NCBI GenBank assembly: GCA_011947345.1 | Contig: JAAVTG010000152.1 | Span: forward strand, 124,001 to 188,000 | Length of the DNA stretch: 64,000 nt | Origin: Phytophthora quininea | Taxonomy: Eukaryota > Oomycota > Peronosporomycetes > Peronosporales > Peronosporaceae | Direction of reading: 5' to 3' | Shown: piece after piece, positions 55,894 to 64,000 of the stretch | How positions within the stretch are numbered: position 1 is the stretch's first letter | Layout of the letters: every line of letters starts with the position of its first letter | Translations under genes and position numbers: made by a program | The notes under the pieces: generated by a model | The model's database searches: none | What the model was told of the DNA's origin: nothing | Seen by the model: the letters and a program-made list of their open reading frames with translations, nothing else

Positions 55894-56958
55894 GTGACCA
55901 TGGAGGAAGCGGCAACGCAGCAGCATGCGCTCCCCAACACAGTGTATCACTGTCTGTACGCGTACTACAAGCTTGGCTACACCAAACAGCACCTCGCGCA
56001 CATCTTCAGCAAATCTGTGTGCACTCTAAGCAACTGGATAAAGACTTACGAGGAAACGGGAGTCTTCCAGCGCGCGAAGAACGCACCTAAACAAACATTT
56101 TCCGCTGACCAACGCAAATGGTTGGTTTACTACGAAAAACACCCTCTCGCGTATCTAGACGAAGCCCAAGATGCCTTCACACGCGTGCACCGGTCGAGAT
56201 ATCGAAATCTTCCGTCTGGCGCATCATTCACGAGAGCGGGTTGACCTGGAATGTGCTGGGGCGTCGTGCCAAGCATATCAAGGAGCAAGACATCTTTCGC
56301 TTTACTGAAGAGCTCAGTCAGCTAGACTGGAGCCACCAGAATTTAGTCTTTCTGGACGAGGTCTCCTTTGACAACAGGGCATGATACGTAAGCGCGGATA
56401 CGCTCACAAGGGTAAGAAACTCGCTATTCGGGGAGATTTCGAGCGAAAGCCACGGGTTTCAGTGCTTGCTTGCATTGGAGTCAATGGAGTCATCGACTAC
56501 TTCAACACCGATGGAACATTTGATCGTGTGGGGTTCACAGAGTGCTGTCAAACGTTTGTGAACTCTTTAAACGGCCAAGTTCGTCAATACCGGGATCTAA
56601 TTCTGTTTGGATTCTTGACGGTGCTGCCATTCATCGCCACCCAGAAATTGTCCACTATCTTCGGAGCGTAGGTGTTGTGGTTATTTTCCTCCCTGCCTAC
56701 TGCCCGTTCTTCAATCCCATTGAATTTTCATTTGGGTACATGAAGCGCTCGTTCCAGCGTCACTACGTTGAATCAAGCAATCGGGACTTGTTGCCTTTCG
56801 TGGTTCGGACATTTCGTCGTTTCGAAGACTTCAACATGGGCAATGTTTGAGCACTGTGGCTGGCGAATCCAGGGCTTCTTTGATCCAACAAGATTGCTTT
56901 CTGTCGGTGAATGCAATCAAGACACCTTGGATCTCACACCAATTTCTGCTCAACCTTG
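55894..56958 (+). mobile_element. IS630/Tc1-type DD34E transposase
   Basis: N-terminal helix-turn-helix (GYTKQHLAHIFSKSVCTLSN), SVWRIIHESGLTWN, first Asp in LVFLDEVSFDN, RGYAHKGKKLAIRGDF, second Asp in WILDGAAIHRHPEIVHYL and Glu in FFNPIEFSFGYMKR. Exactly 34 residues separate the second Asp and the Glu, the Tc1/IS630 spacing. Frame changes near 56190, 56375, 56590 and 56835; the last three sit at GGG or CC runs one base short. Likely ends GFFDPTRLLSVGECNQDTLD...SAQP, TGA at 56957. Convergent with the ORF at 57070-58608. Confidence 0.8.
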
Positions 56959-57069
56959 AACTAAAATTCAACATGCACCGCTAGCTGCGTCTTGCTACAT
57001 CACCACACAACGCAATGCTAGCTGGAATGACAAGGTAACGCAGATAAGAACTTGGAAATCAAACACCCA

Positions 57070-58608
57070 TTTCAGTCAGCATGGTCGACATCGTCAGCAT
57101 TCTCCAGCTCAACAAATGGGTCAGGCACGGTACTTGGAGACGGAGGGGCCATATCTTGGATGAAGCCTTGAATGATGCTTCTGCGCGTCTCTAAGTTTCG
57201 TTCGTGCTCTTCCAGGCGTCGCCCAAACGCCCCCAGTCCCGTCAAAGTTGCTGATAATCAGCCATAGACCCACGAACGACGTCCAAAGCCACATTTGCAG
57301 AACGCGCCAAGTTTGATAAATGCTCCTGCAATGACGAATCCGAAGGCCGTAGCAAATTGGCTATGCATTCTGGTGGAGGTTGCTTTATAACTGCTTCCCA
57401 CGTGGACTTGTCGAGGTTGCGTGTGATATGGTTCCCCACATCCGCCACACAACAACTTCACCTCGAAATGTCGATTCCCACTCTTCTTGCAGACTCGCAA
57501 CAATATCCCGTGGTGAAACTTCTGCTGTAGCACCAGAGCGATTGGTCTGCTCGGAGATAATGCACGCAGCTTTGAACACATCTAAGTCATGAGCTCGTGT
57601 GATAGCTACACCATACTCGTAGATCAAAGAGTCGCAGTCTCGCCACGAGTCTTTAGTAGCCACCGGTTCCACGCTTGCTCAGACTTCGTTGTTTCGACGA
57701 CGTGCCTCTTCACTTTGAATTGAATCACCTTCGACCATTCGTCAACAGTAGGTTGCTCTGTGGACCAGATCTGATCAGTCTTTACGCTTTGCATTTTACG
57801 CGGGGGAATACTGGTCCCAGAGTTTCTGCAAGATTGTACTGAATGTGTCTCCATTGACGACAAGATCATCTAAAGTGTTGCCGGATGTGCCACGCTGTCC
57901 AATTGTTGCTTTAACAATTGGTCACACAACTAATTGATACCGGTTCTCCGTCGTTGAGGACGAAAGCTGTTCTTGCGTCAACGTCTGCATCGGTGATTGA
58001 AACGTCTCCGCAGAACGAGAAATGTCATGTTCTAGTAGGCTCACACGACGCGGGAATAATCTCGCTGGAGGCGGCGAGTTCTCTCCAGGCAATGTCACAT
58101 CTTCAGGCAGCAGAGACTCTCTACGTAGCTGGTGGCTTACTTGCCGCACCAAATTCTCTTCACCGACCGGGACTCCCTCAGGCAGTTACACTTGAGGTGG
58201 CGGGAATTCTTCATCTATCGGATATTCTTGCCGCAAGCACGCGTGAAGCAGCGGGGTCTCTTCAAGCTTCGGCCCCTCCGCACTTGGATCGAGCTCTTGG
58301 GGCAGAGAGGGATCTTGGCGCGGTGAAGTTTCTTGGCGCAGCACGGCCTCTTCACGGGTATGAATCTGCCCAAGCAGTGGATCCTCTTCATCCAGCACGG
58401 ACTGTTGGAGCAGCATTCGCTCACAACTCGGTGTGGTTCCTTCACACAGCGGGGTCTCTTGCGGCGAGTGACCTGGAGACAGCGATCTTCCTTCATGCAG
58501 CACAATGTATGGGTTCTCTTGAGGCAGGGGACAAACGGGTACAGGATATGGTTCTGGGCGCCGGTTGCGGCGCTAACGAGACGATCGCCTCACTGCTGCA
58601 GCCATCAT
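57070..58608 (-). CDS. Unknown ORF convergent to the DD34E transposase, broken into four frames
   Basis: From MM at 58603-58608 the minus strand reads, with a TAG and several one-base shifts: a Pro/Glu-rich region of irregular heptad-like repeats (SLSPGHSPQETPLCEGTTPS, EEDPLLGQIHTREEAVLRQ, 58500-58190), GTSGNTLDDLVVNGDTFSTI (~57880-57830), TEQPTVDEWSKVIQFKVKRH, LIYEYGVAITRAHDLDVFKA, STFRGEVVVWRMWGNHITRN, STWEAVIKQPPPECIANLLR and a helical end (NLARSANVALDVV). Not a transposase I know. The pairing with a transposase in opposite orientation suggests an accessory protein of the same element (inference). Confidence 0.45.
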
Positions 58609-58756
58609 GACTTTCGCACCGAGCGGCAAGACTAGACTACGTCCACCCACCTTCCATCATATTTCATTCTAATTCAGGGTCTGGGCGATTGCTCGAGCGA
58701 TTGGGCTGGGGCGATTCAACCAACCGCGCAAGGAAACTTCGAGTAGAACTCGCAAT

Positions 58757-58860
58757 ACTTATGATCGAAAAAATGCGGAATTCGCACTATGACGACAGGC
58801 TCCAGTACAAAAAATCAAGCGTCGGTGCTGGACAAAATATTCGGCCGGCGTGATGAAAAC
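58757..58860 (+). repeat. Left arm of a long inverted repeat (pairs with 61065-61175)
   Basis: ATGATCGAAAAAATGCGG, GACAGGCTCCAGTACAAAAA and TCAAGCGTCGGTGCT occur here and, inverted, at 61065-61175 with ~90% agreement by eye. The arm continues after the nested mariner as GGGCCTGTTCTGCA (59976) and GCTGATCGATCA (~60040). Confidence 0.75.
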
Positions 58861-59974
58861 AAATTTAAGTCAAACGTAAGCACATCATTGTGCCGTTACC
58901 TTTATTGAATCTTGCTGCTCAGTATTGAGATAACTTTAGTACAGCGGCCAGGCATCAACTCTACAGCTTCGTCAGATATGCGGCGTCAACAACGTCCCAA
59001 GCAGTTTAATTGCACTTGTCAAATCTGCTACGCTGTCGTACTGCCGTCCGTTGTAGTAGATAATCTGAGCACATCATGGCCCAGACAATTTCGATTGGAT
59101 TCAGGTCAGATCAGGCGAATGAGGTGGCCAATCTAAAACGCATATGCTCTCCACCTTGAAGAACTCAGCCGTGAGCTTCAGCGGTGAATGGATGCGGTAT
59201 CCTGGTGGTAGATGTAGTCGATGCCATGATGAATGTGACCAAACAGGAGCATGAACTCCGACACTGTGTAGACATAATGCTCCGCTAGCTTCGACTTTCC
59301 CGAAATACTAAAACTCCTCCACACCATGACAGAGCCGCCACCATTCTGACGACGCACCGTTTGTTTTTAGGTCGCCTCACGTCACGTCAGTAATGGAGGA
59401 GCCCATCCGGCCCGTCGAGGTTGAACTTTTCCTCATTAGAGAACACAATACGAGGCCACACGTCCGGCTGAGAAATCATGCGTTTAGGCTGGTCGATCCG
59501 TGTCATCTTGTGCTGGTTTGTCAGGGGAAGAGTGTTGTCTATCGTCGAACTTTCAGCAAGTCGATGCCAGTCAAGAGACGTCAAAGGATTCGTGTCGAGC
59601 ACACGAGATCAGGCAAATCAAGCTGTAGTTTTCAGTGACAGCTTTCCTGACAACGTGGCGCATCAGGTGTTCCCTAAACGTCGGCTTTCTGCCTTTTTGG
59701 CGACGAATACACTTCCCTTTTAGCGCTGTCTGCACACAATCACGCGAGCGCTTGACTATGTTTCGCAATAACTCGGATACTAATGCTACTTTCGATGAGT
59801 CCTTAAATCCACCCACAGTCTGCCTTGGTCATCATTGATCCTCACCTCATCTGGTTGTGAATTGACAACAAGAGCGCAGCTTTAAGAGCTTGCACCTATC
59901 CATGCTACTAATAGTGGAGAACTTCTCAAGCTAATGAATGGCACAATGATGTGCATACGTTTGACTTAAATTTG
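58861..59974 (-). mobile_element. Mariner/Tc1 element with ~34-bp TIRs, decayed
   Basis: Left end AAATTTAAGTCAAACGTAAG...CACATCATTGTGCC (58861-58895) and right end GGCACAATGATGTG...CGTTTGACTTAAATTT (59946-59974) are inverted repeats. The minus strand encodes transposase pieces: KPTFREHLMRHVVRKAVTE, IVFSNEEKFNLDGPDG (first Asp region, ~59450-59400), HQDTASIH (second Asp) and DWPPHSPDLNPIEIVW-type end (~59090). Several stops and frameshifts. It interrupts the left arm of the surrounding long inverted repeat between GATGAAAACA and GGGCCTG. Confidence 0.8.
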
Positions 59975-60288
59975 GGGCCTGTTCTGCAGACACGTATTAT
60001 GGCTGATCGGGCTTCTTTCAGATGATATTAAAGCTTTAGCTGATCGATCAATAATCTGTTGTGTTCTACGTACATCAAACTGCTGAAAATTGCTCTCGTT
60101 GAGATTATTTTTCAGCCCGAATTCGGGCTGATAGCTGATCCATCAGACTGATTGTCGGTCGACACCTTTTAAGCACATTCATGCTTCTAAAGACAAACAG
60201 TGGGTTCGGCTGGGATTCCGCTGCTCCGCAAGCAGGGAGTTCATGAGCCAGGTCGCTCGACACCCCTGACCGGGTTCAGTGCTACCGT

Positions 60289-60434
60289 ATGCTAGCCACC
60301 AGGACAGAAATTGCCACGATGTTTTGCAAATTAAATGATGAGGGTCGGTCTTACATGGTTCGAGAGTTCTTCGATGACGACACTGAACAAGCCGAAAGTT
60401 CGCCGTCCGAAGCAGATGACGCTAGTGGTTTTTC
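60289..60434 (+). pseudogene. Short ORF remnant cut by a solo Copia LTR
   Basis: About 48 codons (EIATMFCKLNDEGRSYMVRE, then acidic DDDTEQAESSPSEADDASG) end exactly where the LTR begins at 60435. Unrecognised; looks like an exon end with an acidic tail. A further short coding-like piece follows the LTR at 60725-60925. Confidence 0.3.
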
Positions 60435-60658
60435 TGTTGCGGGTTACCGGTTTACTGGTACCCATACCGGTTTAACTTGACCACGCGTGATTACGGTGCG
60501 CTGTTTACACTACCGCTGATTAGACGCGCAGAATGATTGGACGAATGGGCGTGCACCTTTGTGCCTGCCGAGTTAACATTTCAAATGAACTCTCACTTCC
60601 TCATTCCATCCCTTCCCCTCAAGTGACTTCAATTCCTCACAGCCAAGCCCGCTCGACC
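60435..60658 (+). repeat. Solo Copia LTR, copy of 50967-51189
   Basis: TGTTGCGGGTTACCGG to CCGCTCGACC, 224 bp, ~90% alike by eye to the Copia 3' LTR and in the same orientation. The final A of the LTR is C here and no exact 5-bp TSD is visible. Confidence 0.85.
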
Positions 60659-61062
60659 TCTTTTATTTTCCAATAACGAATCTGACGAAAGCGACCGTCA
60701 CAACTAGAGTAATTTCGAACGAAGATGAAGTGCCCATGCTGGCTTTTGGTTCTTGAGGCCCCAGAGCTGGTGACCGCCGTCCAGAATGTGCTTCTGCAGC
60801 AGCAAAATGTCGATGTTCGTTTGTCGAGGCACCACCATGGCGTGAAGGTTAGCCCAATTTCATACTTGAATATACTGCATTGTTTTTATATTGTAAGCTC
60901 TACCACATCTGACAGTGCGTTCTAGATGACTGCTGATCTCCGCTAGGCGTGCTCTGCCGCCAGAATAGCTGATCGATCAATCAGCCAAACGCTTCTGCTT
61001 GGGATTATTTCATCTTCAGACTGGTTGGTAAGGCTAATTTGCAGAACAGGCCCTTGTTTTCA

Positions 61063-61175
61063 TCAGGCCGGTCGAATATTTTGTTTAGCACCGACGCTTG
61101 ATTTTTTGTACTGGAGCCTGCCTTCGTAGTGCGAATTCCGCATTTTTCGATCAGAAGTATGTATTTTGTAGATGT
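61063..61175 (-). repeat. Right arm of the long inverted repeat
   Basis: Inverted match to 58757-58860. Immediately inside lie TGCAGAACAGGCCC (61040-61053) and TGATCGATCA (~60969), inverted counterparts of the left arm. Confidence 0.75.
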
Positions 61176-61271
61176 CTGCAAGACAAATCTAAACAGTGGG
61201 CTGGAATTCGTAGTAGAAAAAAGGTATGAGTAAAAATGCGGTGGGCGTAATATTGTGTTCAGGAGTGTATG
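61176..61271 (-). repeat. Fragment matching 53160-53260, inverted
   Basis: The reverse complement reads CTCCTGAACACAATATTACG, CCACCGCATTTTTACTCATA, matching the sequence just upstream of the DUF7869-like transposase. It sits between the long inverted repeat and hAT copy 2. Confidence 0.6.
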
Positions 61272-63968
61272 AGGTGAATACAAACATACAACTCACTGTC
61301 AATGTCCTGCGCAGTTAAGCTATGATTGGGGGAGTTTTGCAATTTTTAGCGATGAAGATATTGTCGGCGGACGAATCTGGCCTCTTAGTGCAGATGGGTT
61401 TTTGACGTCCCCTCCCGTTGATAAGCAAATTTGGCTGGCACAGAAGTTACAACACTAAGCCAGCGATGCAATGGTAGGAAAACAATTACAATTGGATTAC
61501 CACCATTTGAAGGCATTTGTCTTCGACGTTATCTTAATTTCCGCAGTTCGACTAAGATGTGGATACAGATCACTCCGTATTTTTGCTTTGGTATCGGAAA
61601 CACCGGGGTGCGTTGACTGGCTTGAAGCATGGCCACCTTCGCCTCGTAAAGAATTGACTAGCTTATTCATGTCATTTTGTTAGGCTGATACTCGGGATGG
61701 TGTCTGTTGTGGAGTTGCCACAGGTGTGTCTGAAGCAGCTTTAAGCTGCATCTACTACTTCATTGTGTGCTGTAGTCCTCTCACTGCAGTCAAACGACTG
61801 AGACTCGCATAGAGAGGACCCAAAAGCGTTATCCAAAGTAACTCGCTGCTAACTATTGTAAATCACGACCTGAGTAATCCAAGTAAAGTTTTCCGTACGC
61901 AATCCATCCGTGCAATCGTTGCAGCAACAAAAGCTGAACTCCCAGCTTTCGCTTCTTCTTCTTTAAACGTTTCATCGCACCATGAGTCGTATATGTAGCG
62001 CAGACGGGGAAGCGTTAAAGCTAGAGTTGGGTAGGTTTGACCACTAAGCATTTGCGACGCGCTTGCGAAAGGTCCCAATAAACGCCACAGGCACCGTATC
62101 GATAACCATTCTTCCAGCTTTGACCTGGCCAATTTTACATCAAATAAACTCCTTACGGCCTTCAGCTGACTCAAAATATTGGAAACACTTATAGACAACT
62201 TCTTCCAAACCGATAAAACGCTGTAGCATTGTGTTGCAACTGCTCCATCGTGTCGGACAATCAAGAATCAGCTTGAGTTCTCTGTCTGTTTTACAGCGCT
62301 CCTGAATTATTTTCAACCGTGATGTTCCTTTGGATGAGTGGCGAAAATACGATGCCAGCTTACAAAATACTTGTACCGTTGCCCGCATTTGGTTGAGAGC
62401 TTCCAAACTAACGCCATTTTTATCGGTTGACGATGCCTCGGTTGTCACTTCGGCTAAATACTCATCAATTGCATCACATGCGGTTTCACAAAGTGAACAA
62501 TTGCGGCGCGATCATCATCAATTCAATCTCAAAATCCTCTCCGCACGTCAAAGCGGCGTTATCATCATCGCTAATCTCACGATCGCCAGGCTCATCGTCG
62601 CCAATCTCATCAGCGACAGTGCCAGCGGTTTCCACATTTGTGTCGTCTAGACCTACGTTATCAACATCATTGACATCAGCACCACGATCAACACTGGTAT
62701 CAGTATTTGAAATCGGCTCAACTGTTGTTGTTTGACCTACGACTGGGGCGTGGAATGGCCGAATCAACGAAGTGGTTGGGACACCGCCGGTATCATTCGC
62801 CTCTGAATTTGCCACGCCGGCTGTACCAGCAGTATTTGCTGTAGAACTATTTGGCTGTGTTGATTTTGACTTCCTTTGCTTTGTTTATTGTCTTTCTTTT
62901 GTTTTTTTTTGCTTGAGCAGAGCGTCGCCAATGACCAGGCACAAGCAGTGAGCAACACAATGCATTTGAGGGATACTCGAGATATCACAAGCCGCAACTC
63001 CATTTGACCCACCACCACGAAGAACCTTTTCACAATACCTCTGATCCAAACCCCAATTAGCCAAGTTCGTTGCAGCGGCAATAGCTTCTCTTGTGTGTTT
63101 ACCAGGAAACGGCAGCACTTCTAACGTGCAGCTGGCAGCATAAAAGTCGTCGTCAACGTAGTGTATCGTAACACCCATGTAACTCCGCTGAGCGTGATCT
63201 GTCCAGATATCCACCGTTAACGAGTAATAACGGCATTCGTGTGCTAGGCGGTCTTTCAGCTTGTTGCGAAGCCCATCTGCCAACTCCATAATATCCCCGC
63301 GCACTTCGGTTCGCGACGGGATTTTGAGTTCCCAGCCACCAACATCTCCCATTACATAGCTCACGTAGTCTTGGAAGCCCTGGTCTTCAACGATCGCGAT
63401 TGGGCGCAAGCTCGTAGCAGTCCATTTTGCTAGTAGTCGGTTTGCATGAGTCTGCTGATCTCTTGAGACGTTCGTCTTCGTCTTTTTCTCTCGGTGGCTC
63501 GGCACACCAGACAAAATCAGGATTGAGCGAGCGCTGGGCTGCACTTTGATGCGCCTCGCGCATTGTATCAAGAAATCTCCCCAGTTTCCGGGCGTGCTTC
63601 GACATCATATGCTTCCTGACATCACTGATCTCACCCTTCGTGCAGTAAATACTTTTTTTTGCATACTGAGCACCATGAGTATACCGCATATTTCGTTCGC
63701 AGTTTCTGGTGGGGAACGCCGTGATATTTGTACTTCGCGACAAGGTTGATAAACTGCCAAAACTCTGGGTTGTGTTGGGGCTTCATTTTGTAGTAAAGTG
63801 GAACGGGGCCTGGACCGTCGGGGTCATGTGCATCAGGTGCTGAGTCGTCCGCGAGGGATGTCATCTCTCCACGAAGCCGCCTGCGTTGCGATTTTCTTGG
63901 ATACGACCTCTGTCATTAAACGGGCCAACAATGTCACTCAAGTGAGTTTCTTTGTGCCAGTTAAATCT
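61272..63968 (-). mobile_element. hAT transposon copy 2, inverted relative to copy 1
   Basis: Nearly identical to 33759-36447 on the opposite strand, ATG at 63862-63864. Differences that matter: the TAG of copy 1 at 34194 is CAG here; the A run in the BED finger is 8 here and 10 in copy 1, giving a frameshift here; the extreme C-terminus (61300-61500) has diverged more than the rest. Key segments are the same (SLTVDIWTDHAQRSYMGV, MHCVAHCLCLVIGDAL, DCPTRWSSCNTMLQRF). No clear terminal inverted repeat pair; the 5' boundary is the AAGATTTAACTGG end. Confidence 0.85.
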
Positions 63969-64000
63969 TGGAATACAAATTCTGCCAGTTTTGTATTAGC

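Noticed and set aside
1..64000. CRISPR array, rRNA, bacterial operon or prophage
   Set aside because: No regularly spaced identical repeats or rRNA words; introns and eukaryotic gene families show a nuclear eukaryotic origin.

Overview
The window looks like a TE-rich, gene-sparse segment of an oomycete genome, most likely a Phytophthora-like peronosporalean (inference). It has nuclear genes with short GT-AG introns (55-77 nt), an IFT54-type ciliary gene that fits a zoospore-forming lineage, CryptonS-type tyrosine-recombinase elements, oomycete-style Gypsy, Copia, MULE and hAT elements, and solo LTRs with 4-bp target duplications.

Only five host-type genes are credible. They are a 5'-partial fumarylacetoacetase gene (1-1478, +), a small Ser-rich membrane protein (2106-2696, -), a 5'-truncated RAD5/HLTF-like SNF2-RING ATPase (10028-11785, -), a TrmH-like tRNA 2'-O-methyltransferase (30306-31222, +) and an IFT54/TRAF3IP1-like gene with a doubled N-terminal domain (31290-33603, -). 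An Hsp70 pseudogene (11890-12660) and a Cys/His-repeat zinc-finger fragment (12740-13000) sit beside the SNF2 remnant.

The rest is nested mobile DNA. 5.6-7.3 kb: a 1.7-kb LTR in minus orientation. 13.9-15.7 kb: CryptonS. 16.3-22.8 kb: a decayed Gypsy element split by a solo LTR with a perfect 4-bp TSD. 22.9-28.8 kb: a MULE with SWIM and Ulp1/C48-like modules, split by a MITE. 33.8-36.4 kb: hAT copy 1. 37.6-40.2 kb: unrecognised degenerate ORFs. 40.2-41.8 kb: a Gypsy 3' end (-). 42.2-48.8 kb: a second 1.74-kb LTR, an unusually long PBS and a giant gag interrupted by a solo LTR. 48.9-51.2 kb: a Copia 3' half interrupted by another solo LTR. 53.4-55.3 kb: a DUF7869-like transposase. 55.9-58.6 kb: a DD34E transposase with a convergent unknown ORF. 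58.8-61.2 kb: a long inverted repeat with a mariner and a solo Copia LTR nested in it. 61.3-64.0 kb: hAT copy 2, inverted relative to copy 1.

Many frame breaks, in conserved host genes as well as in transposases, can each be explained by one missing base in a homopolymer run (FAH end, IFT54 linker and C-terminus, SNF2 5' end, DUF7869 and DD34E transposases). I infer that the assembly under-calls homopolymers, so part of the apparent pseudogenisation may be artefact. Other lesions (in-frame stops, solo LTR insertions, a MITE) are real decay. A duplicated promoter plus first codons at 2732-2811 and 30270-30345 brackets the first TE block and suggests a segmental duplication there.
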